From the NCBI GenBank assembly GCA_027577595.1, contig JANBRJ010000012.1, forward strand, positions 62,001 through 126,000: a DNA stretch of 64,000 bases, written 5' to 3'. The notes under the pieces were generated by a model that did no database searches, was not told where the DNA came from, and saw nothing but the letters and a program-made list of their open reading frames with translations. Source of the stretch: Coemansia sp. RSA 487 (taxonomy: Eukaryota > Kickxellomycota > Kickxellomycetes > Kickxellales > Kickxellaceae). Of this stretch, positions 20,558 to 30,245 are shown in pieces. Both the position numbers and the translations under genes were made by a program. The stretch's first letter is position 1; every line of letters begins with the position of its first letter.

Positions 20558-21587
20558 TAGCTTGCAATGAATAATAATTTGAAATATATAGTAGCTTAAG
20601 AGTAATATGATAGTATGAGCAAGAGAGAAGAGGAGAGAAAAGGAGAGGTTTCGCCCAAAGTTTGCAACCTTTCATGTGCTCGTGCCTGATATTTGGTGTC
20701 ACTCTTTGTCGCCCCCTTTCTCACAATTTTTCCGCGTCCTTTTCCGCTCTTTGCTAGCGCCTGGATTCACAAAGTGTGAAGCAGAGCCTGTCGTCCATAG
20801 CTCCCTGAAGAACGGCTGTGCCTGCGCGCAGTCTCTCCTTTTCAGTGCACACATGCCCAGGGCACATGAATCAAGGAGCAATATTCACGTTTCCAAATAC
20901 AAAAAAAGAACCTTTGGATACACGGTCAGCAGATGCTTTCGTATGAACAACGTCATGCTCTTCTTTAGTCAAGAAGCAACCCAAGGGTGCACTGGAACCT
21001 TCGCAACCTTTGTGTGCTTCAAGCAATTGGAGATGCAAGTGCTTGGCTGAAAGACGATCGTCCCCCTTCACGAAAAAAGGGTCCATACTCCCCCCTTTGG
21101 GAAAGAAAAGATTAACCGAATGGCCATTCTGGGTGAGAGGACAACCAGAGGCACCTGCGCCCAAGATGGACGGGTTTCAGAACAGGGGTGCCAATACAGG
21201 ATCCAGACATAAGGACTTGTCATGTGCGTGCTGGTTTGGGGAGGGAGTTTTCAAGCAAGCAAGCAACCCAAACACGCGCGCTTTTGAAAAAAGAAGAGCT
21301 TGTAGATGGGAAATGGGCAGCAATTGAGCTTCAAAGACGCTCCTCTTTTTCTTTTTCTTTTTCTCTCTTTGTCTTGTCTTTTGAACTTGATATTTTATAC
21401 TTTTAACTTTTCTATATTACTTATTCAAGCCAAAAAGAGGGAGCTCGTTTCAACAGAGAAGACCCCCACTAGTCGCAGTACTCTACCGACGCCCTCTTTT
21501 TCTTACACCGAAAACACTTGTAATAATAACAAACAGTAGTGAGTGTGGTCGACTTTTCTCGTTTGCGTCAAATACACACCCTTTTAT
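20558..21587. promoter_or_regulatory. Long divergent upstream region, MGL / LDB1-like regulator
   Basis: About 1 kb without a supportable gene, the longest gap outside the transposon area. It carries three CCCCT stress-element-like pentamers (20713-20717, 21063-21067, 21092-21096), CT-rich tracts at 21340-21370, and AT-rich sequence before the LDB1-like start. Large intergenic promoters are usual for morphogenesis regulators of the LDB1 group in fungi. No experimental site is known here. Confidence 0.45.
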
Positions 21588-24005
21588 ATGAACAACGTAA
21601 ACCTCAATAGCGCAATGTCGGCTCCGCCCGGGGGAGCTGCTCCAGGCCTTGGCATGTTCAACTTTGGTGGGTACCTGGGCCAACCTGTGTCGACTGACGG
21701 GTTGTCTGGGGCGCCTGCGTTTCCTCCATCGATAGCCATCAACAGCAGCATGGGCACAGGCGTCGGGTCCACCAGTATGTTTCCCCCTGCTCATAGCATG
21801 AGCGTCACCGCTGCACCCATGTCCACATTCCATTCTTCCGCTCCACATCAGGTTGCCAGCCAGCCCACAGCGCCCACACAAAACGTATCGGGCAGCACAC
21901 CACTCATTCCACCACAGCTACTGCTCAATGCCAGCAGTGCCTGGGGGTTACCAGCACAGACTGCTGCTTCCGCACCCAACAACAGTAACATGTTTGCACA
22001 GCAGCAACAGAACGCTGGCAATCTTCTTGCGCAGATAACGTCGCTACAGTCGCAGCCGTTGCAGAATAGTACACTTGCTGCGTTGGCAGGCAGTTCGGCA
22101 ATGCAGACAATTGGCCCGCATCAGGCCCACTACATAATAATGATGCAACAGCTCCAGCAGCAACAAATACAACAGCAACATCAACAGTTGAATGGATTCG
22201 CTGCATCAATGCCACCAACGAGTCAGTTCAGCCATTCAGCAGCACCTTCTGCCAGCGCCACAAAGCCAGTCCCACAGCAGCACCAGCAGCACCAGCAGCA
22301 CCAGCACCAGCAACAACAACAACAACACCAGCAACAACAAAAGCAGCAGCAGCAGCAAGTACAATCGCAACAGCCGAAAAAGCCACCGCAGACGGTACCT
22401 ACTATGCAAAAGGATTTAGTTGCAAATGTTCCGCCACAGCCAGTTCCTCAGAATACAGCACGTGTTGGTAGCATTGCAATCGGTGCTGATACTCCAGCAG
22501 CAACGGCCACAGAGTACTCGCCAATTGTGTCGCTAGCAGGCGACGCCACTTCGCGCACGGGCTCCAGAAGCACAGTCAGCACCAGTCCGGCACTCAGCAC
22601 AGCAACACGCAAATCCAGAGCGTCGCCAAAGCCACAAAAGCGCGGTACAAAGGAGCCCAAACGCAAGGCGGCGCCCAAAAAGGATGATTTGGCAGCCAAG
22701 CAAAAGCCCAGTGTTGGTGCCCCGCCTGCTGCCAGAGGAACCCAGTCGACGCTGGCGCAACAGCAACAGGTAGCTCCAGGCAACAGTAGTGCTATAGCCG
22801 CCTCGGCCGCTACTCCTATCTTTTCCGCGCCACTGTCATCTGCGAACACGTATGGCGCATCCGCGACGGAGCACAGAGCTGCCTCGTCTCTTGTGCCGCA
22901 AAAGCCCGGACGCAGGGCATCGTCGCAGCTACCATCGGGCGATCCAGATACTACAACTACTATGGTGCCTGTGCCGTTGCCAAAGGCACCCAGCTTTCAA
23001 AAGCCCCTTCCCCGGTGGCCACAGAACGACGATGTTCTTGGCCAAGGAACCGAGCGGCTGCTTGCTTTCCACAGCACGCTGGCACCAAGGTCCGATCAAC
23101 GTGGCCTAGAGTACTGGAACTCTGCGATTAGTTGCAATTTCTCGAAAGCCGGAAACATCCGCATGGATCTCGGCGGGCAGAGCTATGACATGCCGGTAGC
23201 CACGGCTGGTCGCTTCTACCACAGGCTGTTCAGTGACGGCAGTGTGGTATCTATCCACGTGGCACTCAGCAGCGCCCGGGTTCACAACATGGCCAATGCA
23301 TCGTCAATTGTATCATTCCACAACATCCTACTAACAACAACGTATGCCAACGGCCGCCGTGTTCTGGAGGCTGGTGACTTGCGTGTTATCTTTGATCCGC
23401 AGTTCCGGATCCGCGTCTGGGCGTTTACATCCAACGATGCGACAATATGCCTGCCACGTAAACGGCCCAATGGTCCCGAGGATGCGCTGACACGGACCTG
23501 CGATGCTACAATCGCGCGGAACCTCGACTGGCCCAATGAATCGCCTGCGCCAAAGCGCCGCAAGTCTGCGCACGGGAAGCAGCCGCCTGACGAATGCGTG
23601 ATGCCAGCCTGTGGGCTCCAGCATCTTGAAGTGGCAAACACAATGAGCTTCCTTCAGGAACTGATAAAGACACAGGCACAGAACCCCAGTATACCTACTG
23701 CCGATATATTTGCACTGTGGAAGGATACCAGGGCTTTTGAACCTGTGCCTGAAAAGCCTCTAAAGCGCGTGCAGACGCAAATCCAGGGGTCGTTAAAGTC
23801 TCCCGTTGCTGAGCGAAGGCGTGTCAGAAGAAAGTCGGTTGCCATTGCTGATGGCTCCGAGGCAATGGGGTCAAAGGATGCCAAACCTGTCGCCGGCTCT
23901 ACAGACGCTGCCATCCAGGCAAGAGTCTCACCACCATCAGCCGTTGTCAAGAAGCAGCGAGCGGATCCGGCGGCTCAGCAAGCAAAAGCAAGTGCCAGAA
24001 AATAA
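21588..24005 (+). CDS. LIM-domain-binding (LDB1/SEUSS-like) transcriptional co-regulator, polyQ-rich
   Basis: 805 residues starting at MNNVNLNSAM; 15 codons upstream in frame look like leader. The first half is low-complexity: Ala/Ser/Pro, then a Gln/His-rich block at about residues 180-265 (genomic 22145-22360). A basic region follows (TRKSRASPKPQKRGTKEP). The LIM-bind domain spans about residues 485-635: RLLAFHSTLA, EYWNSAISCNF, FYHRLFSDGSVVSIHVAL, SIVSFHNILLTTTYANG and LRVIFDPQFRIRVWAFT, followed by a nuclear-localisation-like PKRRKSAHGKQ. These match LDB1/SEUSS and the fungal Adn1/Mfg1/PtaB group, which act with a LisH/Flo8-type factor in adhesion and morphogenesis. Nuclear adaptor role is inferred from the family. 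Confidence 0.85.
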   Translation: MNNVNLNSAMSAPPGGAAPGLGMFNFGGYLGQPVSTDGLSGAPAFPPSIAINSSMGTGVGSTSMFPPAHSMSVTAAPMSTFHSSAPHQVASQPTAPTQNVSGSTPLIPPQLLLNASSAWGLPAQTAASAPNNSNMFAQQQQNAGNLLAQITSLQSQPLQNSTLAALAGSSAMQTIGPHQAHYIIMMQQLQQQQIQQQHQQLNGFAASMPPTSQFSHSAAPSASATKPVPQQHQQHQQHQHQQQQQQHQQQQKQQQQQVQSQQPKKPPQTVPTMQKDLVANVPPQPVPQNTARVGSIAIGADTPAATATEYSPIVSLAGDATSRTGSRSTVSTSPALSTATRKSRASPKPQKRGTKEPKRKAAPKKDDLAAKQKPSVGAPPAARGTQSTLAQQQQVAPGNSSAIAASAATPIFSAPLSSANTYGASATEHRAASSLVPQKPGRRASSQLPSGDPDTTTTMVPVPLPKAPSFQKPLPRWPQNDDVLGQGTERLLAFHSTLAPRSDQRGLEYWNSAISCNFSKAGNIRMDLGGQSYDMPVATAGRFYHRLFSDGSVVSIHVALSSARVHNMANASSIVSFHNILLTTTYANGRRVLEAGDLRVIFDPQFRIRVWAFTSNDATICLPRKRPNGPEDALTRTCDATIARNLDWPNESPAPKRRKSAHGKQPPDECVMPACGLQHLEVANTMSFLQELIKTQAQNPSIPTADIFALWKDTRAFEPVPEKPLKRVQTQIQGSLKSPVAERRRVRRKSVAIADGSEAMGSKDAKPVAGSTDAAIQARVSPPSAVVKKQRADPAAQQAKASARK

Positions 24006-24117
24006 AGTCAATCACAGCCACTCGACAGCACACTAATGCACAAGGCGTTTCCTATTGTATATTGATATTGGCTTTTTGAACCCTTTTCTTGTCTCTGCGC
24101 ATTTTGCAATAACAGTT

Positions 24118-24927
24118 TTAATTCTGCCTTTCCAGCACAAACTCTGCTACAATACGCCAAAACTTTTCGGTGAATAGTTCGCCGTCATGCGTGCCGATAT
24201 CCTTTACGGCTAGTGATACATTGGTGCATCCGGCGCAAATGAGCTGACGAGCCATATCGGCCGACTGCAAAGGGCCAACCAACTCATCGGATGTGCTATT
24301 GACGATAAGGAACGGCATATTGTTAGCTGCAGACGCCTTGGAGCGAGCAACATGGTATGGGCTTGCGGTTTCGCGCTGAGCCACTGTAAAAGCCATATCA
24401 ATAAAGTCCGAGTAGCTGGAATTAGTGTCCAGCAGTCCGGGAATATCGTAGATACCGCCCACGCCAAGCACGCCATCAATGGAAAGCAAGCTTCCGGCGA
24501 CCTTTGGATGCGGCTGAAGAACCATCATGGTGGCCAGGTGGGCGCCGGCTGAATGGCCAACGAGAAAAGTCCTGTTGCTGTTGATCCGGTCATTCCCTGG
24601 ATAACACGTGCCAGGCGCTAGTAGAAAGCTGACTGCAGTGGCCGCATCGTCCAAGTGCATCGGGTGCATCGTGCCTTTGTCTCCGTGAACGCTTAGCCGG
24701 TAGTTGATTGCTGCGACGGCTACACGGCCGCCTGTGGTGCGGAGCATGCCTGCGCACAGTGAACTGAATTCGCTTTTGTCCCCTGTCCGCCACGCGCCTC
24801 CGTGTATGAATATCACTAGTGGGAGTTTTCTGTTTTCTCCCAGTGTTGGTTGGTCGTCAATGTATAGGTCGAGCGTGTGTTTGGGATCGCCATCTGGTAT
24901 ATATGGGATATCTTTGTAAACAGGCAT
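24118..24927 (-). CDS. Alpha/beta hydrolase, HGGAW type (kynurenine formamidase-like esterase)
   Basis: 269 residues. The oxyanion motif FIHGGAWRTGDKSEF is near residue 40, and the nucleophile elbow is VGHSAGAHLA (Ser near residue 130). A C-terminal Asp/His pair is plausible (STSDELVG; IGTHDGELF). HGGAW plus GHSAGAH is the pattern of Bna7-type kynurenine formamidase and related small-molecule esterases, so a step in tryptophan catabolism is possible but not proven. No signal peptide or membrane segment. It converges with the LDB1-like gene (112 bp between stops). Confidence 0.8.
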   Translation of the reverse strand: MPVYKDIPYIPDGDPKHTLDLYIDDQPTLGENRKLPLVIFIHGGAWRTGDKSEFSSLCAGMLRTTGGRVAVAAINYRLSVHGDKGTMHPMHLDDAATAVSFLLAPGTCYPGNDRINSNRTFLVGHSAGAHLATMMVLQPHPKVAGSLLSIDGVLGVGGIYDIPGLLDTNSSYSDFIDMAFTVAQRETASPYHVARSKASAANNMPFLIVNSTSDELVGPLQSADMARQLICAGCTNVSLAVKDIGTHDGELFTEKFWRIVAEFVLERQN

Positions 24928-25500
24928 CTTTTCAACTATTGATAGTTACTAATAAATATAGAGGGGTGATATCGATGAAAAACAAGAGAAGGAAAAAAAA
25001 AGCTTGAATGGAAATCCTGTCCACTCCTGCCCTGACCTCCACCTCACATCGAAGATGGCTACATTTGGCTGGTAGCGTGGGAAAAACTGGGTACAGTATG
25101 GCTCTATCGCTGTTGAAGCACAGCTGTTGTTGAGCTGTGGGGGATTACAACGGGTAAAAACTACATGTAGTAAATTAGCTTGATGGAGTTTTAAGCAATG
25201 GTTAAATTCTTGAAAATTGGAATGAAAAATATCTGACTTTTTATCGGCTTTCACATGTAAACGCTAGCGCAATGTTGGGCATGCGTTGGGTACAAAGTTC
25301 CTCCTTCCCCAATGTTTTCGCTTCCATTAGATCTATCATCGCGTGTCTTTCAGCATCAGTCGAAGCCCGTATACAAGAAGAATAGTTTGAAAACGACGTA
25401 GAGGCGTTGCACATATCACTTATTCGTTTCTTTATATTCGTCAATGTACACGATTTCACAATAATTATTGCTCCTTTTGCCCTTTGAACGCTATTTAGTC
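24928..25500. other. Intergenic with one doubtful small frame
   Basis: Divergent region between the HGGAW hydrolase and the MIT-like gene. A minus-strand frame at 25414..25241 begins MCNASTSFSNYSSCIRASTD and ends LAFTCESR (57 residues, four Cys). It has gene-like composition but no recognised family or splice partners, so I do not call it. The rest shows nothing. Confidence 0.35.
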
Positions 25501-26562
25501 ATGAGCGCCGAAAGACGGTACTTGAAGCCAAGATCCTGGCTGTACATGATCACAAGACAGGCACACTCTCCAAGACATGCGGATCCAAATGTTCCGGATG
25601 GCTGTGCGCGACAAGAGACGTTTGCTTCCAGCTGCACGGCACCGCAACATATGGTGCATTCGTTCCTACCAAGGAGTCGCGCAGCCTCATCTGCCTCTGA
25701 CAACACATGTTCAACCGCAACGCTTGTAGAGTTTCCAACCGAGACATCAGCTTCAGCACTAGATCGTTCATATCCGCGGCAAGTGCACCAAAAAGATGGA
25801 GGCTACTGTAGAGAGGGGACTATCATTAATCCGCTGCAGACAGATATGGCGATTACCACAGCGCTCAGAGCACGGCAGGAAGACCGTGCAGGCAACCACG
25901 AGGAGGCTGCGCGGCTGTTGGTAGCCTCATTAGAGTACATGGCCGCGTCTCTGGATGGCTCCGCTTGCAAATGCGGCGTTGGTGTTAGAGACCAGCTGTC
26001 CGCATTGAAATTGTGGCTCAATTCATCATCTATTGGATCTGTACCGCAAATCTCAAATGTGTGCAATATCGGGAACCAAGCACCAAGTCAAGTTGGTCCT
26101 ACTGCCCACTCAGCGGCAGCACAGCGCGTTGATAGCTGTGCTTACGGAGATGCTGCATTTGAACGCGCCGCCGACAGACTACGCACCACAGCTATGTTTG
26201 CCGCCACTAGGGCCCTGGTACTCCTGAACCAGCTGGTCATTCTTTGGCTTGTGGTCCTGGGAAATGTATTTGCATGGGCTGCTGTGCAGTTTAGGAACTC
26301 GGATCTCCCCGAGTATGTTGCAAGAATCACGCTCAGTGCTGGCGCATGGGCATACAGCACTTGCAAGCAATGGAACGTTCATGTACATGCGGTGCGTCTT
26401 GGCGGGTGCCTGGTCGGCTGGATGTCGTCTATCGACAAAGAGACGGGGTTCTCGTACAACATCATTTGCTCAATGGCTGCTATTCTTGGAGCTGTTGCTC
26501 GCGTTGCTGAGGAATCGACAAGAACCACTGGCGATGACCGTTCTGATGTAACAGGGTATTGA
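25501..26562 (+). CDS. Hypothetical MIT-like membrane protein
   Basis: 353 residues from ATG 25501 (MSAERRYLKPRSW); eleven upstream in-frame codons are less likely coding. Residues 1-115 are polar and Cys/Ser-rich. At about 117-152 there is an MIT-type helical pair (ITTALRARQEDRAGNHEEAA, then LLVASLEYMAASLDG) of the kind that binds ESCRT-III tails or microtubule partners. A strongly hydrophobic segment at about 236-263 (LLNQLVILWLVVLGNVFAWA) is a likely membrane span, and 318-335 is weakly hydrophobic. An MIT-like module next to a membrane anchor suggests endosomal or ER-contact work. This is an inference and the protein is not recognised as a named family. Confidence 0.6.
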   Translation: MSAERRYLKPRSWLYMITRQAHSPRHADPNVPDGCARQETFASSCTAPQHMVHSFLPRSRAASSASDNTCSTATLVEFPTETSASALDRSYPRQVHQKDGGYCREGTIINPLQTDMAITTALRARQEDRAGNHEEAARLLVASLEYMAASLDGSACKCGVGVRDQLSALKLWLNSSSIGSVPQISNVCNIGNQAPSQVGPTAHSAAAQRVDSCAYGDAAFERAADRLRTTAMFAATRALVLLNQLVILWLVVLGNVFAWAAVQFRNSDLPEYVARITLSAGAWAYSTCKQWNVHVHAVRLGGCLVGWMSSIDKETGFSYNIICSMAAILGAVARVAEESTRTTGDDRSDVTGY

Positions 26563-26784
26563 GTCTTTTCAAATTAATATCTCTTTTACTTTCAATTTAC
26601 ATTACTATCTGTCATTGGCGATATAAAGCTACTGGGAGATGTTTCCTTTCATAATTGGGTCTCGCCCATATTTTAATGAGCCAGTGTTTGCAAAAGTTTT
26701 ACACACTTTACATGAATTTTCTGGATATACTTTGACAGTGCGCATTGATATATTTTCAACCCCGTTCTTTTAACGACATCTACA

Positions 26785-28350
26785 ATGAATATCGAATCGG
26801 CAGACGTTATCAGGCTAATCGAGCAGTTCCTCAGAGAACAGAACCTGCATAGATCGCTCGATGTTTTGCAGCGGGAGAGTGGGGTGTCGCTGAACACTGT
26901 TGAAAACATTGATGGCTTTAAAGCTGACATACTCAAGGGCCGGTGGGATGCGGTGCTAACTAGCGTCATCCAAGCCAATTTGCCTCCGGCTAAACTAACC
27001 GATTTGTACGAGCAAATAATTCTTGAACTGGCCGAGGCCCAGGATCTGGTCCCTGCACGGGCTCTTCTTCGACAAACAGAGCCTATGGACTTGCTCCGGA
27101 CGGCCGACATCGACCGGTACTTGAGGCTCGAGCAGCTTTTATCGCGGACATCGTTTGACCCGCGCCACGCGTACGGCGATGGTACAGGCAGGGATGCACG
27201 TAGAAAAGCGATTGCCAGCGATCTGGCTAGCCAGGTACACGCAGCACCTCCGTCCCGCCTGCTGACATTGCTAAATCAATCGGTCCGGTGGCAGGTGGAA
27301 CAAGGCACCTTGTCCGTCAACGAAGGACCTCATGACCTGTTCTACGGACGTGTACAGAATATTCAGACACACACCGTGGATAGTGCACCAGAAAGGGTGC
27401 TTGCGACCATAAAGCTTCCCAAGAAGCAGCACCCAAACAGTGTGGCATTCTCGCCCAACAGCGTATACCTTGCCACCGGAAGCTCCGACGGCTTTATCGA
27501 GCTATGGAACTATAAGACCGGAAAGCTCGCAGCAGACCTAAATTACCAGAACGAAGGCGCGCCGATGATGATGGATGACTCGGTGACAGCGCTGGCGTTC
27601 AGCTCTTTGGGTGATCTGGTGTGTTCTGGCGCAACAAATGGCAAGATCAAGGTATGGAAAGTCAAGAGCGGCTCGTGTTCCAAGCGTTTCTCAGCTGCGC
27701 ATAGCCAGGGCGTATCATGCGTGTGCTTCTCTGATGACAATGCCCAGATCCTCAGCGGTGGGTTTGACACAATTTTGCGCATCCATGGGCTCAAATCCGG
27801 CAAGATGCTTAAAGAGTTTCGTGGTCATTCGGCTGGAGTGACAAGCGCTGTGTTTAGCCACGATAACACGCGTATTTTAAGCACATCAGAAGATGGAACT
27901 GTCAAGATCTGGGACACGGCATCGGCAGTGTGTCTTCATACTGTTGTGCCGGGCTCCGAAGAACAGGGTCTCTCTGCACCATCCGCGCACACTGTACTTA
28001 CTATCCCTGGCCGACCTACAGAATTTGTCGTGTGTACAAAATCGACAACAATCTACATTATCGACATAGACGGCAACTTTAAGAAATCATTCTCGAGGTT
28101 GGAAAATGGATCTAAAGAGGAGTTTCTAGCTGCTTCGCTCACTCCTGGAGGCAAGTACGTCCTTGCTGTGTCGGATTTATCAGCGCTCCACTGTTTTGAT
28201 ATTGAAACTGGACATGGTCATATCTCGGCACGTTTGTCAATTCCCCCTGGAAGCGTTACGGGCATAGCACAGCATCCATCCTTGAATGTTGCCGCGTTCA
28301 TCTCCAATGACAGATACGTGCCAATCTGGACGAGCGATAAGATAGATTAG
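26785..28350 (+). CDS. SMU1: SMU1 spliceosomal WD40 protein
   Basis: 521 residues. LisH and CTLH at the N terminus (DVIRLIEQFLREQNLHRSLD; FKADILKGRWDAVLTSVI), then a linker ending in FYGRVQNIQTHTVDSAPE. A seven-bladed WD40 propeller follows, with blades ending IELWNY, IKVWKV, LRIHGL, VKIWDT, IYIID, LHCFDI and VPIWTS. Order, spacing and total length (human 513) match SMU1. SMU1 joins the spliceosome with RED at the B complex to promote its activation, in the nucleus. Single exon. It lies 216 bp upstream of PRP31 on the same strand, another spliceosomal gene. Confidence 0.95.
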   Translation: MNIESADVIRLIEQFLREQNLHRSLDVLQRESGVSLNTVENIDGFKADILKGRWDAVLTSVIQANLPPAKLTDLYEQIILELAEAQDLVPARALLRQTEPMDLLRTADIDRYLRLEQLLSRTSFDPRHAYGDGTGRDARRKAIASDLASQVHAAPPSRLLTLLNQSVRWQVEQGTLSVNEGPHDLFYGRVQNIQTHTVDSAPERVLATIKLPKKQHPNSVAFSPNSVYLATGSSDGFIELWNYKTGKLAADLNYQNEGAPMMMDDSVTALAFSSLGDLVCSGATNGKIKVWKVKSGSCSKRFSAAHSQGVSCVCFSDDNAQILSGGFDTILRIHGLKSGKMLKEFRGHSAGVTSAVFSHDNTRILSTSEDGTVKIWDTASAVCLHTVVPGSEEQGLSAPSAHTVLTIPGRPTEFVVCTKSTTIYIIDIDGNFKKSFSRLENGSKEEFLAASLTPGGKYVLAVSDLSALHCFDIETGHGHISARLSIPPGSVTGIAQHPSLNVAAFISNDRYVPIWTSDKID

Positions 28351-28566
28351 AATATTTGTAAACTAAAAGTGATTCACCGTATCACATGCGCTTTCCCATT
28401 ATTCAATTTAGCTTTATTAAATGTACATTTTTTGAGGTTTATATTATGCTTTTCGTGGTGTTTTGCTATTAAAACATACTATTCGCTTATAACATTAATA
28501 GCTGGAGTTTCGCTTTTTTGGGTTTTGGTTGATCTTTTTCTACACTGTTAATAATTTAGTGGGAAA

Positions 28567-30171
28567 ATGTCGCTAAATGACGACTTTCTTGCTGACTTGG
28601 ATGAGCTGGATGGCGATGTTGCGGATGACAACACCATAAACATTGCTACCGGAGATATAAACAACATCGGTGCCAGTGATGAAGAGGACCACGAAAGCAA
28701 TGATGATAACGATGATGACGAGAGCAACCAAAAAAGCAAGTCATTTGGCAGTAAGGCCGAAATTTCAGCCTTGGGCGAAGCCAGCAACAGCGGCGAGATA
28801 AATGAAGAGCACGAGCAGCTTATCAGCAAACTGGCAGCAAGCTCCGGCGATATTCGCAGAATAGCAAAAGTTAGACACAGCGACAAGCTTCGAGATTTGC
28901 TAGCGGAAGTAGAAAGCAGCCAGAGTGTGCCCATCGACTCTGTAAAGATTATCGGCCGAATCGAAGATGATCCAGAATATAAGCTTGTTCTGCGGGCAAA
29001 CGAAATATCGTCACAGATTGCTGGTGAGATCCTTGTTGTACATCGATTTCTGTTGGACCATTACAATGAGAGATTTCCGGAGCTTGAGACCCTGGTGCGT
29101 AATCCAACCGACTATGCTCGCGCGGTAAAGGCAATCGGCGATGCAGCTGATATTACAAAAGTAGAATTTGAAGGCATTCTGCCGAATGCAACACGCATGG
29201 TCGTCACGGTTACGGGATCCACAACCGCCGGACACCCGCTGTCAAGGAAGGATATGGACCGGATACAGTACGCCTGCGACTGTCTGCTTGATCTTGCTGC
29301 TGCAAAGATCAAGATCGTAGGCTTCATTGAAACACGGATGCCTTTGATCGCTCCAAATCTCACGGCGGTTGTTGGCTCATCCACTGCAGCCAAGCTTATT
29401 GTTGAAGCAGGCGGTCTCACATCCTTGAGCAAAATACCGGCCTGCAACATCCAGGTGCTTGGAAAGTCACAACATGCAGCAACTGGCCTGTCGTCACTGT
29501 CGACCAAAAAACACACTGGTGTTGTCTACTATTCAGAAATTGTTCGCAGTGTTCCCGAAGACTTTAGAAGCAAGATGACACGCAAATTGTCTGCCAAATG
29601 CGCCCTTGCAGCTCGTGTTGACGCACAGCATGAGTCGACGGACGGCGCTTTGGGCAAAAAGTTCAGGACCGAGCTAGACGCCCAAGTCGAGAAACTTCTT
29701 GAGCCTCCACCGATGAACGCTGTCAAGCCGCTTCCAGTTCCCGACGAAGGACCCAAGCGCCGCCGCGGCGGTCGCAAGGTTCGCAAGGCGCAGGAGCCGT
29801 TTGTAATGACTGAGCTGCAAAAGCAAAGAGACCGACTGCAGTTTGGCACGTTCCAAAATGAATCCATTATCATGGACGAAATGGAGGGTGCTGGCATGAT
29901 GGGCCATTCTGTGGGCCGTGTACGTGCAACACAGATGAACAATAGGGCGAAAGCAAAGGTTGCAAAGAAGTACGAAAAGTACCTGAAGGCTCCTTCAGCA
30001 GTAGCATCTTCCGGCATTGCGTCGATTGCATTCACACCCGTCCAAGGTTTCGAGCTTGCAAACCCAACCGCTGGAAACGCCTACGACCACACTCACAAGA
30101 AAGCAAGAACCGCAAGCGACAAATACTTTGCATCAAGCACACCATTCATGAAGAAACACGATTCGAAATAA
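28567..30171 (+). CDS. PRP31: U4/U6 snRNP protein PRP31
   Basis: 534 residues. An acidic N terminus precedes the NOSIC/coiled-coil part (about residues 110-210) and the Nop domain (about 225-350). The Nop domain includes IETRMPLIAPNLTAVVGSST, ACNIQVLGKSQHAATGLSS and KKHTGVVYYSEIV. The C-terminal Prp31-specific part has KRRRGGRKVRKAQEPFVMTE, a nuclear-localisation-like run, and RLQFGTF. Prp31 binds 15.5K/Snu13 and the U4 5' stem-loop and is needed for U4/U6.U5 tri-snRNP formation. Single exon. It converges with RPT3, with only 74 bp between the stop codons. Confidence 0.97.
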   Translation: MSLNDDFLADLDELDGDVADDNTINIATGDINNIGASDEEDHESNDDNDDDESNQKSKSFGSKAEISALGEASNSGEINEEHEQLISKLAASSGDIRRIAKVRHSDKLRDLLAEVESSQSVPIDSVKIIGRIEDDPEYKLVLRANEISSQIAGEILVVHRFLLDHYNERFPELETLVRNPTDYARAVKAIGDAADITKVEFEGILPNATRMVVTVTGSTTAGHPLSRKDMDRIQYACDCLLDLAAAKIKIVGFIETRMPLIAPNLTAVVGSSTAAKLIVEAGGLTSLSKIPACNIQVLGKSQHAATGLSSLSTKKHTGVVYYSEIVRSVPEDFRSKMTRKLSAKCALAARVDAQHESTDGALGKKFRTELDAQVEKLLEPPPMNAVKPLPVPDEGPKRRRGGRKVRKAQEPFVMTELQKQRDRLQFGTFQNESIIMDEMEGAGMMGHSVGRVRATQMNNRAKAKVAKKYEKYLKAPSAVASSGIASIAFTPVQGFELANPTAGNAYDHTHKKARTASDKYFASSTPFMKKHDSK

Positions 30172-30245
30172 CCAAGCAATATCTATAGTCCTTTATATAA
30201 ACGCAGTAAAGAACAACAAGACAAGAAAATATATAAAAGATGATT

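Noticed and set aside
21543-21587. Earlier start for the LDB1-like gene (MWSTFLV...)
   Set aside because: Fifteen codons of T-rich leader. The Met at 21588 begins sequence typical of the rest of the protein.
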